Made by a program: the position numbers and the translations under genes. A stretch of 64,000 bases of DNA from Mesorhizobium sp. SOD10 (GTDB lineage Bacteria > Pseudomonadota > Alphaproteobacteria > Rhizobiales > Rhizobiaceae), in the NCBI GenBank assembly GCA_000824805.1, contig CCNA01000004.1, positions 124,001 to 188,000 of the forward strand, in the 5' to 3' direction. Below are positions 18,101-26,300 of this stretch, one piece after another. Positions within the stretch are counted from its first letter, which is position 1, and each line of letters begins with the position of its first letter. Under the pieces are notes generated by a model. That model worked only from the letters and a program-made list of their open reading frames with translations, was not told the origin of the DNA and did no database searches.

Positions 18101-21100
18101 TGAGACCGTCCACCTTCGCCTGGCTGGCGGCAATGGACGGCAGGATGGCGGACACATCGAGCCGCGCTTGCGTGCTCTCGCCCGCCATTTTTGCCGACAT
18201 GGACTGGACCGCGATCGTGATTGGGCTTTCAGCACTGCCGACCGTCAACGGCAGGCTGGGTCCGGACGATGTGAGGTCGAGGGAGAAATCGCTGGCGCCG
18301 TTGGGGTTGAGCGTGCCGGCGGCCTTGCCGGAAATCCCTTCGCCCGACAACGAGGCGTGGTCCAGGGCTACGCCGCCGGTCAGCGTGTAGATGCCGGCAG
18401 CGTCCAGATCCAGTGGCCCGAGCCCCGCCTGTCGGGTCTGGCTGGTCTCGGCGCCCGCCACCTTTGCGTTGAACTGCACGTCGGGATTGGACGACGGACC
18501 CGTGACATGTGCCGTGCCTTCCACCGTTCCGGCCCCATCGAGGCCAGGCACGAAATCGTTGGCGAGCGCCACCGGGAGATTGGCGAGGTTGGCCGTGAGG
18601 TCCAAGGTCTGGCCGGCGCTGCCGGAAACCGTCGCCGAGCCGCCGCCGAGATTGAGCGCGAGCTTCTCGATTGCAGTCACGCCATTGGCGATGGAGAGGC
18701 TGGAAGGCTCGGCGATGGCCGCCTTGATGCCGCGCACCGTCGCTTCGCCGGACCTGATTTCCACGCTCGTCGTGCCGTTGGCTATCTTCACCCGCCCGGT
18801 GGCGGTGGCCGGAATCCCGGACGCCGTTGCGCCGCCGGTAAAATTGGTCCAGTCGCCGTCGCGCCTCAAATCGATGCCGATGCCGCTGATGACCGTGCTG
18901 CCGGAGGTCACGCTGTCGGCCTTGATCGTGCCCGAGATGGCCGGCCCTTTCAGGTAGTTGGCGATCAGCGCGTTGACGGTGATGGCTTTCGCCGCCAGAT
19001 CGCCGCGCGCGATCGACGTGCTGGCCGCGTTGATGGTGACGGTCGGCGCCTCGCCGTCCTTGGCAAAAGCGATCGTGCCGTTGATGTCGCCGGTGGCGGC
19101 CTGATCCGCGAGTGCTGCGAGCGGTCCGATGTCGGGCACGGCGAGCGTGAGCGTGCCGAGCGGCAGGAACTTGTCGTCGAGCACGAGATCGCCCGACACC
19201 TTATTGTCGCCGAGCGCCAGGCTGAGCCCTTTGATCGAGCGCTTGCCGTCGGCGGTCACCAGCGAGGCCTCGATGTCGAGCGCCTGCCCCTCGGCACTGC
19301 CGGTCAGCGAGATTTCGGCGGTCGGATTGGCGACATCGGCCTTGCCCTTGGCCGAGAGCTTGATGTCCTTCACCGTGCGGCCGGCCGCGGTCAGGCTGGC
19401 GCTGTCGGCCGACACCGTAAAATCCGGCGCCAAGCGCGGACCGCTTGCGCTCAGCGCGAAATTGACCTCGCCTGCGAGCGGCGTGCCGGCGAGCGACGAC
19501 AGCGGCGAGACGTCGCCCAACGTGCCCCTGACGCTGGCCTGGATATTCGTTCCTTGCATGCTGCCTGTGCCGCTGGCGCTGAGCGAGCCGGAGCTGATCT
19601 CCAGCGAGTTGGCGGCGAACGCGCCTTGCGGATCGCGCGTGGCCGTGGCCGAGAATTTCACCCGCTCGCCAAGCAGCGAGCTGATCTGCGGCGGCAATGC
19701 CTTCGAGACGGCGTCGGCATTCATCTTCAGCGTCATAGACAGGTCGGCCAACGCGACATTTGCTGTCAGCCCGGCATTGAGCGCATCGCTGCGCAACGTG
19801 CCTTTGTCGATGATCACGGTCTCGCGGCTGATCGTGCCGGAAAGATCCGCCGCGAGCTTGCCGGTCACCAGCGGCGCCAGCGTCGCCACATCGGTCTTCA
19901 GACCGGCGGCCGCGAGCTTGATGCTGACCGGGCCGCTAAGGGTCTCGACATCGAAGCCGTCGGAATGGATCTCGCCTGTAATATTGTTGAGCTGGGTGCC
20001 GCCGACGGCGACCGAAGTAAGCGACGTGCCGATATCGACCATCGGTGCCTTGCCGTCGCCGAAGGCGCGCACCGTGGCCTTTTCGACCGCGACCAGGATC
20101 GGAACCGCGCTGTTGCCGACATCGACGGTGACGGGCTTGTCCTTGGCGGAGAGCTCGACCGCCAGGTCGCTGGCGCCCTTCGGATCGACATTGCCGGTCG
20201 CGGCGCCCTGCACGGAATCGCTCTCTATGGTGGCCTGCTCGATATCGATCCCACCCGATGCGGTCGCCGTTCCGGCCAGGTCGAAGCGCGTCTTGCCGGC
20301 AAACAGCGCCTTTATCTTCTCCGGCAGGAATCCTTCGAACTCGCCATCACCCTTGGCCTCGACGCGGTGGCCCTTGTCGGTGAGCTGGTGCCGGCCGGTC
20401 AGCTGGCTGACGATCCGGCCATCGACCATGAAGGTGCCGACGCCGCTCCAATTGGCCAAAGGCCCGCTGCCGGAAACGACGATGTTGACGGGCGGCGCAT
20501 CCGGCAGCTTGAGCAGATTGGCGATGATGCCGCCGGCCGGCTCCGACGCCTTGAGGTCGAGGTCGAGCTTGTTGTCGGCCGGCGCAAAGTGGATCTTGGC
20601 GTCGACATTGCCCTGCTTGCCGTTATGGCGGGAAACGTTGAGCACGCTTTCGAACGCCAGAGGCGACGGATCGGCCTTGAGCGAGCCCTTGGCGGCCAGC
20701 TCGGCGATGCCGCTGCCGGCAAGCTCCTGTCCCAGCGCGATCTCCGGCAGGTCGATCTGCTTCACGTCGATGGACACCGGCAGGCTCGTCGAGCCGCCTT
20801 GCGATGGCTGCTGGCCCGGCTGCGGCAACCGCGCCAGCTCGATGCGCTCGGCGGCAAAACGGTCGGCACTGAAATTTCTGGACAGAAGCGCCGTCGGCGA
20901 CCAGTCGAGCGCCACCTTGCGCGCCACCATCCAGGGTCCAGCGCGGTCTTCCAGCACGACGTGGTCCACCCTGAGCGCACCTGACCAGATGCCTTCGATG
21001 CCGGCGACCGTGATCTTGCGGTCCTCGTTGGAGGCCATCTTCGAAATCAGGCTGGCAAGATTCTGGCGGCCGCCTTCGGTGCCGGTCAAAACGACCAGCG

Positions 21101-21173
21101 CGCCGATCGCCACCACCAGCAGCAGAAGCAGCGTGTAGATTAAGATGCGAAGGACGCGCCAGAAAATCTTCAT
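15123..21173 (-). CDS. tamB: TamB, inner-membrane translocation and assembly protein
   Basis: 2016 residues, longer than E. coli TamB (about 1260). One N-terminal transmembrane helix (near 8-30, ILIYTLLLLLVVAIGALVVL) anchors it in the inner membrane. The rest is a long repetitive beta-rich AsmA-like region with many short repeats (for example SGDLVLDD and SGDLDLDD, and two copies of a block around TSGSTVISGI / TSGGTAITGI). The C-terminal 350 residues are the DUF490/TamB domain, with LPEDEVLAQLIFGRSMSNLS. TamB spans the periplasm and works with TamA in outer-membrane protein insertion or lipid transport. It starts 2 bases after the tamA stop, so the two are co-translated. Confidence 0.95.
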   Translation of the reverse strand: MKIFWRVLRILIYTLLLLLVVAIGALVVLTGTEGGRQNLASLISKMASNEDRKITVAGIEGIWSGALRVDHVVLEDRAGPWMVARKVALDWSPTALLSRNFSADRFAAERIELARLPQPGQQPSQGGSTSLPVSIDVKQIDLPEIALGQELAGSGIAELAAKGSLKADPSPLAFESVLNVSRHNGKQGNVDAKIHFAPADNKLDLDLKASEPAGGIIANLLKLPDAPPVNIVVSGSGPLANWSGVGTFMVDGRIVSQLTGRHQLTDKGHRVEAKGDGEFEGFLPEKIKALFAGKTRFDLAGTATASGGIDIEQATIESDSVQGAATGNVDPKGASDLAVELSAKDKPVTVDVGNSAVPILVAVEKATVRAFGDGKAPMVDIGTSLTSVAVGGTQLNNITGEIHSDGFDVETLSGPVSIKLAAAGLKTDVATLAPLVTGKLAADLSGTISRETVIIDKGTLRSDALNAGLTANVALADLSMTLKMNADAVSKALPPQISSLLGERVKFSATATRDPQGAFAANSLEISSGSLSASGTGSMQGTNIQASVRGTLGDVSPLSSLAGTPLAGEVNFALSASGPRLAPDFTVSADSASLTAAGRTVKDIKLSAKGKADVANPTAEISLTGSAEGQALDIEASLVTADGKRSIKGLSLALGDNKVSGDLVLDDKFLPLGTLTLAVPDIGPLAALADQAATGDINGTIAFAKDGEAPTVTINAASTSIARGDLAAKAITVNALIANYLKGPAISGTIKADSVTSGSTVISGIGIDLRRDGDWTNFTGGATASGIPATATGRVKIANGTTSVEIRSGEATVRGIKAAIAEPSSLSIANGVTAIEKLALNLGGGSATVSGSAGQTLDLTANLANLPVALANDFVPGLDGAGTVEGTAHVTGPSSNPDVQFNAKVAGAETSQTRQAGLGPLDLDAAGIYTLTGGVALDHASLSGEGISGKAAGTLNPNGASDFSLDLTSSGPSLPLTVGSAESPITIAVQSMSAKMAGESTQARLDVSAILPSIAASQAKVDGLTLMLHSDAFDLKARAGPVSGTVSVDRIGLDNPMLAPLIAGKVTAKVNGRLAPDSVAVNSGSFKSDALNSQVAGRISLGDGAVDLNVKANVASSALPAAVRGMLGERAELSAALKRDANGNVNVDGLRLNSGALSADGQASLADSKLAADIRGALSDVSGLSKDAKGAIAFALNAQGPVTAPDLSMTVSSDRLSVAAREITGLKLTASGKADAANPAANVELTGNVAGQNLQGSAVLATTNGSRTINGLLLSLGPNKISGDLDLDDAFVPVGTVSLDLPDIGPLAALALEKAEGNVRGTIAFSKTANGPNVVVKANTSEIKRGDLSARNVAIDAQVANYMAAPVIAGTVRADNVTSGGTAITGIDVDLKRDGDWTGFSGGATIKNIPAKAAGRVKVANGTTTVELASGQATVQGIKAAIAQASTITIANGVTTLDRLVLNLGGGTATVTGKVAQALDINANLAKVPISLANSFSPGLDAAGSVSGTVKVTGAPATPSVAFNIDAAGVQTSQTRGAGLGGMNVSSSGTFVDNKLAFDANISDGAGLGLKGGGTVSTAGTPTLALDFKGKVPFSFLAAKLAAQGLALNGTANVDVQVRGPASAPVISGKVTTSGARLIDARSGLAVNDIAADVSIASSVARINRLTGTLSTRGNLSASGTVGITPAQGFPADLSIKLTDGRYTDGRVVTANLGGDLTIKGPLVSAPVIAGTINLARTVITVPDKLPGSLSELNVKHKNAPRAVRAQDKALHPATSSGGNSGSGLTLDLTVNAPNQIFIQGRGVDAELGGSLKLTGPASSPQAVGTFTLQRGRLTILAKRLTFTEGTVGFQGSLVPYLNLTATTTTSSATVTIVVSGEATNPKFNFSSVPALPEDEVLAQLIFGRSMSNLSPLQIAQLADAAAQLAGAGGTTSLLDNLRNAIGIDDLDVTTDEKGGTAVSAGKYLNDRTYVTIQKGDKPGSGKATIDLDVGRGVKLRGEANDAGEAKGGVFYEREY

Positions 21174-21175
21174 TG

Positions 21176-23104
21176 TCAGAACGCCTGACCGATGCCGGCA
21201 TAAATGCCGAAATGCGGATCGCCCGGATCGCGGTTGAGCGGCACGGCCGCGTCGATGCGCAGCGGTCCGAAAGGCGTAATATAGCGCAGGCCGACGCCTG
21301 CGCCGACCTTCACGTTCGAGAAATCGGGAAAGGATTTGGTCGAGACCGTGCCGGCATCGACGAAGGGCACGATGCCGATCGTGTCGGTGACGCCGATGCG
21401 CATCTCGACGGAGGTTTCGAAGAAGGAGAGGCCGCCGATCGGCTGGCCGTCAATATCCTTCGGGCCGATGCCCTGGTAGGAATAGCCGCGCACCGAGCCG
21501 CCGCCGCCGGAATAGAAGCGCCGGTCGGCCGGCACATTCTGCAGCCCTGTGCCAACGATCGAACCCAGCGTCGCGCGCTCGGCGAGCACGAACCGGCTTG
21601 CCGTGTCGAGCGACTGGTAGGTGTAGCCCTCGCCCTTCAGCTTCAGGAAGGTTGCGCCGTTCAATATGTCGTAGCTGGGTTCCGCATACGCGAGGAAGCG
21701 GAATCCCCTGGTCGGGTTCAGCTTGTCGTCGCGGCTGTCATAGACATATTGCAGCGGCACGCTGGCGATCAGATAGGTGTGCTTGCCGAAGGCGTCGGTG
21801 ATCCGCGAATAGTCGAGGTCGAACTCGGCCGAGACCCGCTGCTTTTTGTCGAGGTCGTAGGAGACGCCCACGTCTCCCTTGACCGAGAAATGGTCGTAGG
21901 CGTCGGGATGTTCGAACACCGTCTTGATGCCGGTGAAGAATTTCGATGTCGGCCCGAGCACGCCCGGCTTTTCGAACATGACGCCGGCATTGTAGTTGAG
22001 CGCCGAAATGCTGTTGCTGCCGATGCCGCTGATCGAGCCGTCGAAGCGTAGCTTCTCGGCTTGTCCGAACAGGTTGCGATGGCCCCAATAGCCTTCGAGC
22101 CCCAGGCCTTCCGTGTTCGAGAAGGTGCCGCCGACGCCGAAGAAGCGCGGCTTGCGCTCGCTGACCTGGACATCGATCGGAATATTGCCGTTGGCGTCGA
22201 GCTTTTCGCCTTCCTTGATGGTCACGCTGTTGAAGACCTCGAGGCCGAGCAGCCGGTCGCGAGCATCGTCGATCTCCTGCGGCGAATATTGCTGGCCCCG
22301 TTTCAGCCCGGTCATGTATTCGGTGAAGTCGCGATCGACCTTTTCTGTGCCCTCTACCGTCGTGTCGCCATAGCCGGCGACCGGGCCGGCGGCCACCGTC
22401 AGCGTCACGTCGAGCGTCGAGCTGGTGTGTTCGGCGACGATCTCGCGCTCGGTCACCTTGGCAAGCGGCCTACCCTCTTCCTTCAACGCCCGCACGATCA
22501 GCGCTTCGGCCTTGAGCACCGCGCCAGAGCCGGCATCGCCGCCGGCGATCAGGCCGAAATCGGCTGCCGCCAACCCCGCCGCATCACCCTTCAGCCGGAT
22601 GTTGCCCAACGTGAATTTCGCTCCGGGAGAAACCGTAATGACCACCGGAATGGGCTGCGGCCCCTTGAACTCGGCATCCGGCGGCAATTCGTCGATCGAC
22701 TTGCCCTCGATCGTGATAGTCACCACGCCCTCGTAGCGGGCATCGGCGTAGAGGGCGGCGACGAGTTGCTCACGGTCGCCGCGTGCCTTGGCCATCAGGC
22801 CGAGCGACCCCGACACCGGATGCTCCTCGTCATTTTTCAGCGCCGAGGCGTTTTCGAGCCTCTTGATCAGATCCTTGTCGGCGTCAGGCGCATTGATCGT
22901 CACCGAATAGCGCAGCGGATCGACGATGTCGGCGTCCTCGTCCTTGGACGAACCCCAAAGCTTGATGCCGAAAATCTCGAAAGCCGCCGCCTGCCGCACC
23001 TCAGCGGCCAGCACCGTCGAGCAGACGAGCGCGAACAGCAGGACGCGCGGAAGCCCGCGCCCTGGCGCGAACCCTCCTGACATCTGCACTTCACGCGCCG
23101 GCAT
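21176..23104 (-). CDS. tamA: TamA, outer-membrane BamA-like assembly protein
   Basis: 642 residues. After a signal sequence (LPRVLLFALVCSTVLAAEV) there are about 240 residues of POTRA-like repeats, then a bacterial surface antigen (Omp85) beta-barrel domain from about residue 300 that contains VRGYSYQGIGPKD and ends in GIYAGIGQAF with the terminal phenylalanine used for barrel recognition. TamA partners with TamB in assembly of outer-membrane proteins. Two starts are possible, 23104 and 23083; neither has a strong ribosome site. The gene is divergent from the alpha-2-macroglobulin gene. Confidence 0.93.
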   Translation of the reverse strand: MPAREVQMSGGFAPGRGLPRVLLFALVCSTVLAAEVRQAAAFEIFGIKLWGSSKDEDADIVDPLRYSVTINAPDADKDLIKRLENASALKNDEEHPVSGSLGLMAKARGDREQLVAALYADARYEGVVTITIEGKSIDELPPDAEFKGPQPIPVVITVSPGAKFTLGNIRLKGDAAGLAAADFGLIAGGDAGSGAVLKAEALIVRALKEEGRPLAKVTEREIVAEHTSSTLDVTLTVAAGPVAGYGDTTVEGTEKVDRDFTEYMTGLKRGQQYSPQEIDDARDRLLGLEVFNSVTIKEGEKLDANGNIPIDVQVSERKPRFFGVGGTFSNTEGLGLEGYWGHRNLFGQAEKLRFDGSISGIGSNSISALNYNAGVMFEKPGVLGPTSKFFTGIKTVFEHPDAYDHFSVKGDVGVSYDLDKKQRVSAEFDLDYSRITDAFGKHTYLIASVPLQYVYDSRDDKLNPTRGFRFLAYAEPSYDILNGATFLKLKGEGYTYQSLDTASRFVLAERATLGSIVGTGLQNVPADRRFYSGGGGSVRGYSYQGIGPKDIDGQPIGGLSFFETSVEMRIGVTDTIGIVPFVDAGTVSTKSFPDFSNVKVGAGVGLRYITPFGPLRIDAAVPLNRDPGDPHFGIYAGIGQAF

Positions 23105-23231
23105 TAAGACAACCTAGTCGACAAAACTAAAATTGGAATGAAGTTCCGCAACGTTCGTAAAGGGGCCACAATCCAATTGTCTGAAATAGAATGGGCTTGG
23201 AATTCACACCTTTTGCGATTCCGCAAGAAAG

Positions 23232-23247
23232 TGTGATCCGTCTCACA
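23232..23247. promoter_or_regulatory. CRP-type palindrome TGTGA-N6-TCACA
   Basis: TGTGATCCGTCTCACA is an exact match to the CRP consensus TGTGA-N6-TCACA. It lies in the tamA / alpha-2-macroglobulin intergenic region, 128 bases from the tamA start and 135 bases from the A2M start. A small hairpin CCGGCC-TTT-GGCCGG follows at 23265-23279 on the A2M side. Confidence 0.5.
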
Positions 23248-23381
23248 GAGGTTCTGTCGAAATACCGGCCTTTGGCCGGCATGGAAACCGTTCGCGGGTG
23301 ATAAACCTGCGGCGTTCCGGCGTTGACAAGCCTGCACGAAGCTTGATCATGCCCGGACGCTGGCGATGTCTGGAGGGTGGT

Positions 23382-26300
23382 ATGGCAATGCGCGCGGCTC
23401 GTGGTCTCTCTTTCCTTCTTCTCATCTTTTTCGCCCTGGGTGGGGCGGCTTTTGCGGCCGAAGCCCGGCGAATCGTGACGACCGACAATTCCGACTATTT
23501 CGGCTTCGACCTCAGGTCGGAGCAGAATGTCAGCCTCGACCAATGCAAGACAAGCTGCCTCGGCGACCCCGCCTGCCGCGCTTTCACCTACAACACCAAG
23601 GCCAAATGGTGTTTTCTCAAATCCGACTATAACCAGTTGAAATCCTTCACCGGCGCCGTCGCCGGCAAGGTCGCGAATGTCGATGGCGACCCCGATATCG
23701 GCGCTCCGCCGGCTTTGGCCTTTTTCCCGAACTGGATGGCCGACCAGGCCCAGCAGTTCCGCAACAAGCTGACCGACCCGGCCTATGACAAGCCGACCGA
23801 GGGCCTTGCCGCCCTGCAGGCCGCCGCCGAGCAGGCATCGCTTACCGGCGACCATCGCCTCGCCATGCAGAAATACCAGGCCGCGATCTCCGTTCTGCCC
23901 GACGACGGCGCGCTCTGGCTGGCGCTGGCGCGCGAGATACTCGCCGTGGAGCCGGCGTCGAACACCACCGAACCCGCGACTTTGCCGATGAACGCCACCT
24001 CGGCAGCTTTCAACGCCTACAAGCTGGTGCGCACGGCAAAGACCCGCGCCGAGGCGTTGGCGCTGCTTGCCGCCGGCCTCGACAAGCGCGATCTCTACCG
24101 GCCTTCGCTGCAGGCCTATGAGGCGAGCCTTGCGCTGGTGAGCTCGCCCGCCGTCCAGGCCGACTATGCCGACCTCAAGGCGCGCAAGGGCTTTCGCGTC
24201 GTCGAGCACACCGTCGATGCCGATTCCTCCTCGCCGCGCATCTGCGCCCAGTTCTCCGAGGAGCTGGTCAAGACCGGCGTCGACTATTCGCAATTCGTCA
24301 CCGTCGACAACGCCGCGCCCAAAGCTGTCGAGGCCAAGGACAAGCAGATTTGCGTCGAGAGTCTTGAACACGGCCAGCATTATGACGTGACCTTCCGCGC
24401 CGGCCTGCCGGCGGCGATCGGCGAAACGATCGCCGCGCCCGTCGTGCTGTCGATCTATGTCCAGGATCGCGCCCCGTCCGCCCGCTTCACCGGCGACAGC
24501 TTCGTGCTGCCGGCAGGCGCCCGCCGCGGCATTCCGGTCGTCACCGTCAACATGAACGCCGCCAAGATGACGCTCTATCGCATCGGCGATCGTTCGCTGG
24601 CGCAGCTTCTGTCCGGCTATCAGTTCCTGCATCAGCTCGATGGCTATGACATCTCCACCATTTCGGACCAGATGGGCGCCCCCGTCTGGTCGGGCACGCT
24701 CGATATCGCCAATGATCTCAATAAGGAGGTTACCACTTCGTTCCCGGTGGATGAGGCGATCCCGCAGCGCAAGCCCGGCGTCTATGTGCTGACCGCGCAG
24801 CCGGTCGACGACAAGAGCGACGACTATGGTTCGCGCGCCACCCAGTGGTTCGTCGTCTCCGACATCGGCCTTTCCACCTATACCGGCCAGGACGGCCTCA
24901 ACGTCTTTGCCCGTTCGCTGGGCTCGGCCAAGCCGATTTCCGGCGCCGAACTGACGCTGCTTGCCAAGAACAACGAAATCCTCGGCACCGCGACCACCGA
25001 TGCCGAGGGCCACGCTGTGTTCAATCCAGGCCTGACGCGCGGCGAAAACGGCATGGTGCCGGCGGTGCTGATGGCCAAGCAGGGCGACAACGACTTCGTC
25101 TTCCTCGACATGGGCAAGGCCGGCTTCGACCTGTCGGATCGCGGCGTCGCGGGGCGTGCCTCGCCAGGCGCGCTCGACGTCTATGCCTGGACCGAGCGCG
25201 GCATCTACCGCGCCGGCGAGGATGTGCACGTCGCCGCCCTTGCCCGCGACGGCGCGGCAAAAGCGGTCGAGAACCTGCCGCTCACCTTCATCTTCACCCG
25301 TCCCGACGGCGTCGAGAACCGTCGTATCGTCAGCAACGGCGAATCCGCCGGCGGGCATGCCGTCGATCTGCCGCTCGAGGTCAACGCCATGCGCGGCACC
25401 TGGACGGTGTCGGTCTACACCGATCCTAAGCAGGCGCCGGTCGCCAGCCAGATGTTCCTGGTCGAGGATTTCGTGCCGGATCGCATCGAATTCGATCTGA
25501 CCGCCGACAAGAAGGAGATCGCCCAGGGCGAGACCGCCAACGCCACTGTCGACGGCCGCTTCCTCTATGGCGCGCCGGCCGCGGGCCTCGCCCTTGAAGG
25601 CGAGATGACGCTGTCGACCACCAGTACCTGGGACAGCTTCAAGGACTTCACTTTCGGTCTGGCCGACGAGCAGTCGAGCGAGCCGACCGTCACGCCTCTC
25701 GCCAATCTTCCGGTCGTCGGCGACGACGGCAAGGCGACCTTCCCGATCACGATCGACCAGTTGCCGTCGACCACCAAGCTGGTCAACGCCAAGGTCACCG
25801 TGCGCATGCGCGAGGCCGGCGGCCGCGCCGTCGAGCGCTCGCTCGACATCGGCGTTCGCCCGCAGCGCGACGTCATCGGCATCCGGCCGGATTTCGAAGG
25901 CGATGAGGTGCCGCAAGGCGGAACCGCCAAATTCAGCATCATCGCCGTCGACCCGAACGGCAAGCGCGAGGACCTGAAAGGCGCCCAGTGGTCGCTGGTC
26001 AAGGTCGAGCGGAATTATCAGTGGTACCGTTCAAACAATTCCTGGAACTACGAGGCGGTGAACCTCACCAAGGCGGTCGCCAATGGCGCGGTCGACCTGA
26101 AGGCCGATGGCGAGGCGACCGTGTCCCTTCCCGTCGACTGGGGCCGTTACCGGCTCGAGGTCGAGACCGCAGATCCAGATGGTCCGGCGACCAGTTATGA
26201 GTTCGACGCCGGCTGGTACGTCGCCTCGACCACAACCGAGACGCCCGACGGCCTGGAGATCGCGCTCGACAAGGACACTTACGCCGCCGGCGAAGTCGCC

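Noticed and set aside
18087..20984. A 965-codon open frame opposite tamB, and a 460-codon one at 15858-17240
   Set aside because: Both are antisense to a well-supported tamB with a C-terminal DUF490 domain; the translations are Arg/Gly/Asp-rich and show no domain.
23127..25916. A 929-codon open frame on the minus strand opposite the alpha-2-macroglobulin gene
   Set aside because: No motif, biased composition, and the opposite strand has a signal peptide, PAN domain and thioester in one frame.
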